Shown: one piece after another, positions 43,317-51,167 of the stretch
Numbering within the stretch: position 1 is the stretch's first letter
Layout of the letters: each line of letters begins with the position of its first letter
NCBI GenBank assembly: GCA_963802915.1
Contig: CAWDKQ010000007.1
Span: 124,001 to 188,000, forward strand
DNA: 64,000 nucleotides
Origin: JAICMB01 sp963802915
GTDB lineage: Bacteria > Acidobacteriota > Terriglobia > Bryobacterales > Bryobacteraceae
Reading direction: 5' to 3'
Position numbers and translations under genes: made by a program
Notes under the pieces: model-generated
Told to the model about the DNA's origin: nothing
The model's input: the letters and a program-made list of their open reading frames with translations, nothing else
Database searches by the model: none

Positions 43317-44099
43317 ATGTCCTCGTTCGACGTCATGGTGGAACGCGGTGGGTTTGGAAAAACCGCGCGGCGCGATTTGTGGTGGGTGCAGCCTCTTCTG
43401 ACCTTTCTCGCGTTGTCTGCGTTTATCGTTTATGCGACGTGGGCCGGGATGCAGGGAGCTCACTATCGATTCGGGCCGTACCTGTCGCCGTTCTATTCGC
43501 CGGAGCTGGTTGGCGATCCGAACGATTCATGGTTTGGTGCACGGCCTACGTGGCTGCCTGCTTGGGTCACGGCCGCGATGCTGATCCTGTGGGCTCCGGG
43601 CGGATTTCGCGTCACTTGTTATTACTATCGAGGCGCGTATTACAAGGCGTTCTGGGCGGACCCTCCAGCTTGCACGGTCGGCGAGCCTCGCAAAAAATAT
43701 CTCGGCGAGCGCAGCTTTCCTCTCATCCTTCAAAACATTCATCGGTATTTCTTGTACATCGGTATTATCTTCATCGGACTGCTCGCGCACGATGCGTGGC
43801 GCGGGTTTTTTGGATTTCCCGGCGGGTTCACGGTTCGCGTGGGATCTCTGGTGCTTCTTATTAATGTGGTGCTTCTCGGCTGCTACACGTTTAGCTGTCA
43901 CTCCTTGCGCCATCTCATTGGCGGATTTTCGGATCGCATCTCGAGACAGCCTCTTCGCAAGCGCGCTTATGATTGCGTGAGCTGTCTCAATCGGCGGCAC
44001 ATGGTTTTTGCATGGTGCAGCCTGTTTTGGGTCGCCTTCTCCGATCTGTATGTACGGATGTGCTCGATTGGCGTCTGGACAGATTGGAGAATTCTGTAA
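43317..44099 (+). CDS. sdhC: Succinate dehydrogenase/fumarate reductase cytochrome b-type membrane subunit
   Basis: 260 residues with about five to six membrane helices (PLLTFLALSAFIVYATWAGM, AWVTAAMLILWAPGGFRVTC, LYIGIIFIGLLAHDAWRGFF, LVLLINVVLLGCYTFSCHSL). Histidines in NIHRYFLYIG, LLAHDAW and FSCHSLRHLIGG are candidate haem ligands. This long form occurs in acidobacteria and actinobacteria. It anchors SdhA and SdhB and exchanges electrons with quinone. The ATG follows the TATAAT box by nine bases, without room for a ribosome site; the stop overlaps the sdhA start (TAATG). Confidence 0.85.
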   Translation: MSSFDVMVERGGFGKTARRDLWWVQPLLTFLALSAFIVYATWAGMQGAHYRFGPYLSPFYSPELVGDPNDSWFGARPTWLPAWVTAAMLILWAPGGFRVTCYYYRGAYYKAFWADPPACTVGEPRKKYLGERSFPLILQNIHRYFLYIGIIFIGLLAHDAWRGFFGFPGGFTVRVGSLVLLINVVLLGCYTFSCHSLRHLIGGFSDRISRQPLRKRAYDCVSCLNRRHMVFAWCSLFWVAFSDLYVRMCSIGVWTDWRIL

Positions 44100-45913
44100 T
44101 GGCGGAATACCAGACGCACGAGCACGATGTACTGATCATCGGCGCGGGCGGCGCGGGACTGAGGGCGGCGATCGAAGCTTCGGCGGCGGGCGTTTCGGTT
44201 GGGGTGGTTACGAAATCTCTGCTGGGCAAGGCGCACACCGTAATGGCCGAGGGCGGCGTCGCGGCGGCGATGGGCAATGTCGACGAGCGCGATAACTGGC
44301 GCGTCCATTTCGCCGATACCATGCGCGGCGGGCAGTACATGAATAATCCACGCATGGCCGAGTTGCATGCCCAGGAAGCTCCGGCTCGCGTGCGGGAGTT
44401 GGAAGCGTGGGGCGCGGTGTTCGATCGCACTCCCGATGGCCGCATTCTACAGCGCAATTTTGGCGGGCACAAATATCCGCGGCTGGCGCATGTCGGCGAT
44501 CGCACCGGACTCGAGATGATCCGCACGCTTCAGGATCACGGGATTCATCAGGGAATCGATGTCTACATGGAGTTCACGATTCTCACGCTGCTCAAAGATG
44601 GCGATCGCGTGGTGGGCGCGTTCGGATACGATCGCGAGCGCGGACGATTCAAGCTGTTTCGCGCGAAGGCCGTGGTGCTGGCGACCGGCGGAATCGGGCG
44701 GGCGTTCAAGATCACCAGCAATAGCTGGGAGTACACCGGCGACGGCCATTCACTCGCGTACCATGCGGGCGCATCGCTGATGGACATGGAGTTCGTGCAA
44801 TTCCATCCCACGGGAATGATCTGGCCTCCCAGCGTGCGCGGCATTCTGGTGACCGAGGGAGTTCGCGGCGAAGGCGGCGTTCTGAAAAACTCGAACGGCA
44901 AGCGCTTCATGTTCGAGGATATTCCGAAGAACTATCGCACTCAGACGGCCGATAATCCTGAAGAAGGGTGGCGCTACACGCAGGGCGACAAAACTGCGCG
45001 GCGTCCGCCGGAGCTCCTGACACGCGATCACGTGGCGCGATGCATTGTGAGAGAAGTGAAGGAAGGACGCGGGAGCCCGCACGGCGGCGTGTTTCTCGAC
45101 ATTGCGTGGATCGAGGAGAAGATCCCGCATGCGGCGGAACATATAAAACGGAAACTGCCCAGTATGTATCATCAGTTCAAGCAACTCGGCGATATCGATA
45201 TTACGAAGGAACCGATGGAAGTGGGACCGACGACGCACTACATGATGGGTGGGGTGCGCGTGAACGGCGACACGCAGATGTCGGATGTGCCGGGGCTGTT
45301 TGCGGCGGGTGAGTGCGCGGCGGGACTGCATGGGGCGAATCGATTGGGCGGGAATTCGTTATCGGATCTGTTGGTATTCGGGAAGCGTGCCGGTGAGTAT
45401 GCGGCTCGATTCGCGAAAGACCATGCTGCCGGGAGCGTGAATCCGGAACAGGTGGATGAGGCGGCCCGGAAGGCGCTCGCGGTTTTCGAAAGGCACACGA
45501 ATGGCGAGGGCGCGTATCAGATCCAACACGATTTGCAGGATATGATGCAGGACCTTGTCGGCATTGTGCGGCGCGCCGAGGAGATGGAGCGGGCGCTCGA
45601 GGGCATCCATGAACTTTGGAAGCGCGCCGCGAAAGTTGGCGTCGCGGGGAATCGCGAATATAATCCGGGCTGGCATACGGCGATGGATCTGACGAACCTG
45701 CTCACGGTTGCGGAAGCGATTACGCTTGCCGGATATGAGAGGAAAGAGAGCCGCGGGGCGCATTTCCGCGACGACTATCCCTTGAAAGACGAAGCGTACG
45801 GGACGTTCAACATTATTGTGCACAAGGGTCGGGATGGAAGCATGCAGATATCGCGTGAGCCGCTGGTCCCTCTGGCTCCGGAGTTGAAGCAGATTATCGA
45901 GGAGATGCAATGA
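44099..45913 (+). CDS. sdhA: Succinate dehydrogenase/fumarate reductase flavoprotein subunit
   Basis: 604 residues from ATG 44099. FAD-binding VLIIGAGGAGLRAAIEASAA, the covalent-FAD His region LLGKAHTVMAEGGVAAAMG, substrate-site segments FVQFHPTGM and TEGVRGEGGVL, HYMMGGVRVN and the second FAD contact GLFAAGECAAGLHGANRLGG. It catalyses succinate–fumarate interconversion on the cytoplasmic side. Overlaps sdhC and sdhB by one and four bases. Confidence 0.96.
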   Translation: MAEYQTHEHDVLIIGAGGAGLRAAIEASAAGVSVGVVTKSLLGKAHTVMAEGGVAAAMGNVDERDNWRVHFADTMRGGQYMNNPRMAELHAQEAPARVRELEAWGAVFDRTPDGRILQRNFGGHKYPRLAHVGDRTGLEMIRTLQDHGIHQGIDVYMEFTILTLLKDGDRVVGAFGYDRERGRFKLFRAKAVVLATGGIGRAFKITSNSWEYTGDGHSLAYHAGASLMDMEFVQFHPTGMIWPPSVRGILVTEGVRGEGGVLKNSNGKRFMFEDIPKNYRTQTADNPEEGWRYTQGDKTARRPPELLTRDHVARCIVREVKEGRGSPHGGVFLDIAWIEEKIPHAAEHIKRKLPSMYHQFKQLGDIDITKEPMEVGPTTHYMMGGVRVNGDTQMSDVPGLFAAGECAAGLHGANRLGGNSLSDLLVFGKRAGEYAARFAKDHAAGSVNPEQVDEAARKALAVFERHTNGEGAYQIQHDLQDMMQDLVGIVRRAEEMERALEGIHELWKRAAKVGVAGNREYNPGWHTAMDLTNLLTVAEAITLAGYERKESRGAHFRDDYPLKDEAYGTFNIIVHKGRDGSMQISREPLVPLAPELKQIIEEMQ

Positions 45914-46650
45914 GCACGGCGACGGCTACTTTTCGGATCTGGCGTGGCGACAAATCGGGCGGCGAGTTTCGCGATTACAAGAATCCGGTGACCGCGGGCA
46001 TGGTGGTGCTGGACGCAGTGCACCAGATCCAGGCGGAACAGGCCAACGATCTCGCGGTGCGATGGAATTGCAAGGCGGGGAAGTGCGGATCGTGCTCGGC
46101 CGAGATCAACGGGATGCCGAAGCTGATGTGCATGACGCGGCTGAATACGCTGCCTCTGGAACAGCCGATCACGGTGCAGCCGATGAAGTCGTTTCCATTA
46201 GTACGCGACCTGGTGACGGACGTGTCGTGGAATTTCGAAGTAAAGAAGCGCATCAAGAAATTCAAGCCGCGCAAGCCGGATGCACCGGATGGGACGTGGC
46301 GAATGTCGCAAGCGGATGCCGATCGGGTGCAGGAATTTCGTAAGTGCATCGAGTGCTTTCTCTGCCAGGACGTTTGTCACGTGCTGCGGGAACATCACAT
46401 GCACGATCGATTTATCGGGCCGCGGTTCCTGGTCTATGCGGCGGCTTTGGAAATGAATCCGATCGACGAAGAAGATCGCGTTCCGGATCTGAGGAAGGAA
46501 CACGGCATCGGGTTCTGCAACATTACGAAGTGCTGTACCAAGGTGTGTCCGGAGAGTATTACGATTACGGACAACGCAATTATTCCGTTGAAAGAGCGTG
46601 TGGTGGACCGGTATTTCGATCCTATTGCCAAGCTGTTTCGCAGGAGGTGA
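45910..46650 (+). CDS. sdhB: Succinate dehydrogenase/fumarate reductase iron-sulphur subunit
   Basis: 246 residues. N-terminal [2Fe-2S] ferredoxin motif CKAGKCGSCSAEI followed by the next Cys in LMCMTRL; C-terminal cluster motifs CIECFLCQDVCH and CCTKVCP for the [4Fe-4S] and [3Fe-4S] centres. It carries electrons from SdhA to the membrane subunit. ATGA overlap with sdhA. Confidence 0.95.
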   Translation: MSTATATFRIWRGDKSGGEFRDYKNPVTAGMVVLDAVHQIQAEQANDLAVRWNCKAGKCGSCSAEINGMPKLMCMTRLNTLPLEQPITVQPMKSFPLVRDLVTDVSWNFEVKKRIKKFKPRKPDAPDGTWRMSQADADRVQEFRKCIECFLCQDVCHVLREHHMHDRFIGPRFLVYAAALEMNPIDEEDRVPDLRKEHGIGFCNITKCCTKVCPESITITDNAIIPLKERVVDRYFDPIAKLFRRR

Positions 46651-46653
46651 CGC

Positions 46654-47154
46654 GTGGATTTTGAATTGAAACCCATTTCGCGGGAGGCGATTCCGGAAGC
46701 TCTGCAAAAAGCGGAACGGTATCGTCTCTTGAATGAGCCGGCGCAGGCGGAGAGCATCTGTCATGATGTGCTCGCAGTGGACACGGACAATCAGCAGGCT
46801 CTGATCATGCTGCTGCTGGCCATCACGGATCAGTTTGGGCACGGAGGCGCGACATCGCGAGCTCGCGACGTGCTGCGCCGCATGGATGGCGCGTATGAGA
46901 AAGCCTACTACGGCGGCATCATCTGGGAGCGGACGGCGCGGGCGCAACTGCGGCAAGGATCGCCGAACTCGGCGTTTACGGCCTACGATGGACTTCGGCG
47001 AGCGATGGAGTTATATGAAGAAGCGGAGCGCTCGCGTCCGGCGGGCAATGACGATGCCATTCTCCGCTGGAATTGTTGCGCGCGGACTTTGAATCAGAAT
47101 CATAATCTGCGGCCTCGTCCGGATGAAGCGTATGAGGCCGTGCAGGGAGAGTGA
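46654..47154 (+). CDS. TPR-like protein of unknown function
   Basis: 166 residues from GTG 46654, three bases after sdhB. One tetratricopeptide-like pair is visible (EALQKAERYRLLNEPAQAES, ICHDVLAVDTDNQQALIMLL), and a second helical pair around QGSPNSAFTAYDGLRRAMEL. No signal peptide. Its stop overlaps a GTG two codons before the isomerase start. Being in the sdh operon it may serve as an assembly or partner protein, but nothing in the sequence proves that. Confidence 0.6.
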   Translation: MDFELKPISREAIPEALQKAERYRLLNEPAQAESICHDVLAVDTDNQQALIMLLLAITDQFGHGGATSRARDVLRRMDGAYEKAYYGGIIWERTARAQLRQGSPNSAFTAYDGLRRAMELYEEAERSRPAGNDDAILRWNCCARTLNQNHNLRPRPDEAYEAVQGE

Positions 47155-47156
47155 CG

Positions 47157-48050
47157 ATGCGAGTCGGGTTGTACAGCATTACCTATCTTGGCCTGTGGTA
47201 TCGCGGCAGGGCGCTGACCCTGGAAGAGCTGATACCGCGGGCGCGGGATTTGGGGTACGACGGAATTGAACTGGATGGAAAACGGCCGCACTTGAATCCG
47301 CTGGATCTGCAGCCGGGACAGACTGAAAATCTACGCTTGCTCGCGGCCGATCACGGCGTCGAGATTTATGCGCTGGCAGCGAATAACGATTTCAGCAGTC
47401 CGGTTCCGGAGCATCGCGAGGCGCAGATCGCTTATGTCCGGCAACTCATCGATTGCACGCCGGCGTTCAGAGCGAAGCTACTGCGCGTGTTTGCAGCGTG
47501 GCCGGGCGTGACGGTTCACGATGGCCTGGGCCGGTACGACATTGCGCGCGAGATTTGGCGCGATGCGCACCGGCAGTTCACCCCGGAGCAGACCTGGGAG
47601 TGGTGCCGCGATGCTTTCCGTGAGTGCGCCGGTTATGCGTGCGAGAAGGGCGTCACGCTGGCTTTGCAGAACCATCCTCCAGTGATGGACACGCATCGGG
47701 ATGTGCTGCGGATGATTGACGAGGTCGGATCAACGTCGCTGCGGGCTTGTATCGATGCGCCACTGGTCGCGAAGTATGAGAAGACTTCGATGCGCGACGT
47801 TGTGCGGGCTACGGGATCTTTGCAGGTGCTTTCGCACTTCGGCGATCCGGATACATACTACGCCGATTTTGTTCAGGCGCTCGATGAGATTGGGTATGAC
47901 GGGTATCTTGGATACGAATTGTGTCATCCGCTACCGGTCGTGAATGGCGAGACGGTCGGGATCGATTTTGCCGATCGTAGCGCGCGGCAGGCGGCGGAGT
48001 TTATGCGCGGGCTTGTGGAAACGCCATTAGCGAACCTGCTCAAGTCTTAG
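47157..48050 (+). CDS. Sugar phosphate isomerase/epimerase-type TIM-barrel protein
   Basis: 297 residues from ATG 47157. AP-endonuclease-2-like barrel: RVGLYSITYLGLWYRG, ARDLGYDGIELDGKRP, VTLALQNHPPVMDTHRDVLR (in the place of the metal Glu), LRACIDAPLVAKYEK, VLSHFGDPD and YLGYELCHPLP. The replacement of the usual ENH/ENL strand by QNHP makes metal binding somewhat atypical. It shares the fold, not close sequence, with the Tat protein at 30442-31299. Its 3' end overlaps the convergent membrane-protein gene by 24 bases. Confidence 0.8.
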   Translation: MRVGLYSITYLGLWYRGRALTLEELIPRARDLGYDGIELDGKRPHLNPLDLQPGQTENLRLLAADHGVEIYALAANNDFSSPVPEHREAQIAYVRQLIDCTPAFRAKLLRVFAAWPGVTVHDGLGRYDIAREIWRDAHRQFTPEQTWEWCRDAFRECAGYACEKGVTLALQNHPPVMDTHRDVLRMIDEVGSTSLRACIDAPLVAKYEKTSMRDVVRATGSLQVLSHFGDPDTYYADFVQALDEIGYDGYLGYELCHPLPVVNGETVGIDFADRSARQAAEFMRGLVETPLANLLKS

Positions 48051-49733
48051 AGCCGGCTGAGTGGGCGGTTTCGAGGGCCTCGCGGGTTGAGGCTCTGCCC
48101 GCGTTTCAGGTACAGGCTCGGGAACCGGCTCCGGTTCGTAGGGGATCAGTTTGGGCGGCTGCACGTCCGGATCCAGCAGCCAGGCGGCTCGCTTGGGATA
48201 GTAGCGGCGCAGTTCTTCGTTGTCGATCGAGCCGCGATCCCGCGCCCAGACGATGCGCGATGCATCGATATCGGCTTCGTTGTAGACCCACTCGTCCTGA
48301 AAAATATGATTCGGCGAGTATCGTACGAAGACGAGCAATTGGCCGCGGGTTTTTTCAAGCGTCCGATTTACCAAGACGCGGCGTTCGGTGTTGTTAGGAC
48401 CCGAGAACAGGCTGCGGCTGTACCAGAATCCAAAATCGAGGACACACAGAAAAAACAGGAGCGCGGCGGCTTGGCGGCCTCCCGGCCACTGGGCGATGCG
48501 CTGTAAGCCCACGACACTGACGAGCACGAAGAGGCACGTCACCGCGGCGATGTAGTGATACTGGAACGCCGGAAAGAAGTTTGTGCCTAGCGCAAATAGG
48601 GCCAGCGTGACTACAATCCAGAGCCAGTGCGGGGTTCGGTACGCCAGCAGATACATGGCGAAGGCCACGTATAAAGGCGCGAGAAAGAAGAAGCGATAAA
48701 ATCGGACGCGATATTCGAGCCTCTGGAAGTAGCTGGTGAGCGTTTCGGTGCTGCGATTCCGGAATGATAGCTGGGACTTGTACTCGATGGCTTGCTGCGG
48801 CGTCAGCTCGCGATGCGGCACGGGGTCGGATTGAAATGTGAGCGCCGCCGGTACTCCGTATTGGTATTGGCTGAGTTGGTAAGGCAGTTCGCTTGGGTGG
48901 CCGGTCACGCGATAGTTTTGCAGAACCGTGATGGCTAATGCGACGGCTACCAGGGACGCCGTGGCCAGCGCCGGTTGCCATTTGGGTCTGGCCGGAATCA
49001 GGAAGAGGATCGCACTGATGAGAAGGAAAGTCGATTCGAACGGACGCGTGAGAATGTGAAACCCGAGGCCGATGCCGAGCAATACGGCATCGCGGACTTG
49101 CCAGGATTGCTTGAGACGCGGCAGCGATCCGAAGACCAGGCAGCCGGCACATGCGGTGAGGGATCCGCCCCAGTAGTTGTTCATCCACATGTTTAGCGGC
49201 CCGAATTCCATGACCGCTAAAAGGCCGCCGACCAGTGCCCACAGAGGGCGCACCCACGCGCGCAGCATCCAATAAGTGAGAGCGCAGAACGCCGCGGTGG
49301 TGAGAACTACGCCGGCCCACGGATTGCCGAACCAGATCCTGCCGGCCGCGAAAACGATTCCTTGACCGATTGGATAAATGGAGCTGTACGTCGGCTCCTG
49401 AAGTACGAAGAATGTTTCGAAGAAACGATGCTTGGGATGCATCGGATTTGCGAGCCGGAAATGACGCAGAGTGTCCGCGACCAGGAGATGACCGAACTCG
49501 TCGTAAATATTCGGCACGGGAACAGGATGAAATGGGAGCAACGCGAGACGGAGCACGATGGGCAGAGCAAAGAGAGCGAGCATGCACCAGAGAGTTCGCT
49601 CCGCAAAGCTCCGAGCCCGCGTTTCGAGCCACGGCCGCAGTAGTATGAAGCCGACGAGCAGCAGCGCCAGTGCGATCTCGATAAAGTCGCTGGCGCCGAA
49701 ACCGATCGGATTTCTAAACGGCTGGAAACTCAT
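48027..49733 (-). CDS. Multi-spanning membrane protein, glycosyltransferase-39-like
   Basis: 568 residues with about ten to eleven hydrophobic helices (IEIALALLLVGFILLRPWLE, WALVGGLLAVMEFGPLNMWM, FFFLAPLYVAFAMYLLAYRT). An acidic site IYDEFGHLLVADTLRHF follows the first helices, as in dolichyl-phosphate-sugar-using transferases. The C-terminal ~50 residues are Pro/Glu-rich (EPEPVPEPVPE) and probably cytoplasmic and disordered. Start overlaps the methyltransferase stop (ATGA). Lipid-linked sugar transfer is a reasonable inference but not proven. Confidence 0.65.
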   Translation of the reverse strand: MSFQPFRNPIGFGASDFIEIALALLLVGFILLRPWLETRARSFAERTLWCMLALFALPIVLRLALLPFHPVPVPNIYDEFGHLLVADTLRHFRLANPMHPKHRFFETFFVLQEPTYSSIYPIGQGIVFAAGRIWFGNPWAGVVLTTAAFCALTYWMLRAWVRPLWALVGGLLAVMEFGPLNMWMNNYWGGSLTACAGCLVFGSLPRLKQSWQVRDAVLLGIGLGFHILTRPFESTFLLISAILFLIPARPKWQPALATASLVAVALAITVLQNYRVTGHPSELPYQLSQYQYGVPAALTFQSDPVPHRELTPQQAIEYKSQLSFRNRSTETLTSYFQRLEYRVRFYRFFFLAPLYVAFAMYLLAYRTPHWLWIVVTLALFALGTNFFPAFQYHYIAAVTCLFVLVSVVGLQRIAQWPGGRQAAALLFFLCVLDFGFWYSRSLFSGPNNTERRVLVNRTLEKTRGQLLVFVRYSPNHIFQDEWVYNEADIDASRIVWARDRGSIDNEELRRYYPKRAAWLLDPDVQPPKLIPYEPEPVPEPVPETRAEPQPARPSKPPTQPALRLEQVR

Positions 49734-50482
49734 CGTTTTTCGAGAACGGCAAAAAGCGACTGGCCGAACGGCGGCGGCACAATCGATTCGATGCGGGAGA
49801 GAACCGGCACGATCAGACGATCGAAGATGGCGATCTGGGTGGCCGATTGCTTATCGCGACGGAAGATGCGGGCGTTCATCCACCATCCGAAAAATCCGAT
49901 CAAGTTGACGAAGTGAAGCGTCCGAATTTTCAGGTCTGCGTCTTGTGCGAGGGCGAGGACATCACGGCGGCGGTAACGGCGGAAGTGCTCGAGGCGGTGA
50001 TCGATGGGACCACGTAATGCCGGAAACGCCGGTAGCAACAGAATCAGCGATCCGCCCGGGACGAGAATCGATGCCATGGCGCGCACGGCTTGCCGATCGT
50101 CTTCGATGTGCTCGAGCACGTTCAGGCAGACGCATGAATCGGGCTGGAAGCGTACGAGGTCGGAAAACTCGTCGCTGTCCGGGCTTGTGGCGTAGGCTTT
50201 CAAATTGTCGTGCCGCGGATATCGCTCGAGCAATCGATCCACGCAGGCCGGTTCGGAATCCAATGCGACGACAAGATCGCGATCGAGCAGCGAAGCGGTG
50301 AAATTGCCGATTCCGCAACCAACTTCAACGATGCGGCGGCCGAGATGAGGACGCACGAGCCGGCTCTGCCACGCGAAATAGTTCGTGGCTTTCGCCATTC
50401 GATTTTGATCTTCGAGAAGATATTCCAGCGACACGACGCGGACTTCAGTACCAGTTCCGCGTTCGCACTTCTGTACCGGCAT
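49730..50482 (-). CDS. Class I SAM-dependent methyltransferase
   Basis: 250 residues if ATG 50482 is used; this would overlap the upstream gene by 38 bases, and GTG 50434 is an equally possible start. SAM-binding motif I IVEVGCGIGNFTASLL, acidic end of strand 2 VVALDSEP, motif of strand 4 CVCLNVLEHIEDDRQAV, and post-motif VPGGSLILLLPAFPAL. The C-terminal half (LEHFRRYRRRDVLALA, NLIGFFGWWMNARIF) is common among methyltransferases encoded beside glycosyltransferases, probably modifying a lipid-linked glycan. Confidence 0.85.
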   Translation of the reverse strand: MPVQKCERGTGTEVRVVSLEYLLEDQNRMAKATNYFAWQSRLVRPHLGRRIVEVGCGIGNFTASLLDRDLVVALDSEPACVDRLLERYPRHDNLKAYATSPDSDEFSDLVRFQPDSCVCLNVLEHIEDDRQAVRAMASILVPGGSLILLLPAFPALRGPIDHRLEHFRRYRRRDVLALAQDADLKIRTLHFVNLIGFFGWWMNARIFRRDKQSATQIAIFDRLIVPVLSRIESIVPPPFGQSLFAVLEKR

Positions 50483-51143
50483 TTGCGAGCTGTTTCCTGA
50501 TCTCGTCGGGATTCGTATCGCGGTACTGATAGGGGTAAAGAATTCTCGGCTTCATGAGTTTTACCACTTTGAGTGCGTCGTCCAGCGACATGGACTCCGG
50601 CGTTCCTACCGCGAGAAATGCGACATCGATATTTTTGATTTTGGCCATCTCGGGGAAGATGCCAGTGTCGCCGGAAATATAGACGCGCAGTCCGGAAAAC
50701 GTGACCACGTAACCGTTGCCCTTGCCCTTCTCATGCGTGGTCTTCGGTGTATCCTGATACGCCGGGACGGCTTCGATCACGATCTCGCCCATGCTTACCG
50801 TTTCGCCGTTGGGGAGCGCGGTGCAATGCGGGAGACGAGGGGCCGGGCCGGGGGGAGCGATGATTGCCGTGTTTTTCCTGGAAATACGATTGATGGCTGC
50901 GATGTCGAGATGGTCGGGCTGATCGTTGGTGATGAGAATCAGATCTGCTTTGGGCAGACCTTTATAGCTGGAGTCGCTGGTGGGATCCACGTAGATCACG
51001 TGGCCGGTCTGTTCCATCTCGAAAGTTGCGTGATGCAACAGGGTCATGGTGACCGGTCCGGAATCTGTGCTGAAGTATTCTCCGCCGCGGTCGCCCGCAA
51101 CGGCAAGAATACTGCAGGCAAGGGAAAAAACAGCAAATCGCAT
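50445..51143 (-). CDS. Exported metallo-beta-lactamase-fold protein with altered metal site
   Basis: 232 residues with an N-terminal signal-like stretch (FAVFSLACSILAVAG). The fold is UlaG/UPF0173-like: TMTLLHHATFEME, VIYVDPTSD, LILITNDQPDHLD (residues 68-80), KGNGYVVTFSGLRVYISGDT and PRILYPYQYRD. The usual T-H-x-H-x-D-H is here T72-N-D-Q75-P-D77-H78, so the first two His are replaced, and the late HY motif is Q206-Y. At least three expected ligands are therefore missing, and hydrolase activity is doubtful. It lies between the Lhr helicase and the methyltransferase genes. Confidence 0.8.
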   Translation of the reverse strand: MRFAVFSLACSILAVAGDRGGEYFSTDSGPVTMTLLHHATFEMEQTGHVIYVDPTSDSSYKGLPKADLILITNDQPDHLDIAAINRISRKNTAIIAPPGPAPRLPHCTALPNGETVSMGEIVIEAVPAYQDTPKTTHEKGKGNGYVVTFSGLRVYISGDTGIFPEMAKIKNIDVAFLAVGTPESMSLDDALKVVKLMKPRILYPYQYRDTNPDEIRKQLANAGTEVRTRNWY

Positions 51144-51167
51144 TTGATTTCAATTATACTGGCGGAC

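Larger units (their letters stand above)
43046..43368 (+). repeat. Direct repeat, right copy (ABC-F end, spacer, sdhC start)
   Basis: 323 bp partner of 40069-40361. It is 30 bp longer because the spacer contains a longer heptamer array. The part from the TATAAT box into sdhC is identical in both copies. Confidence 0.92.
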
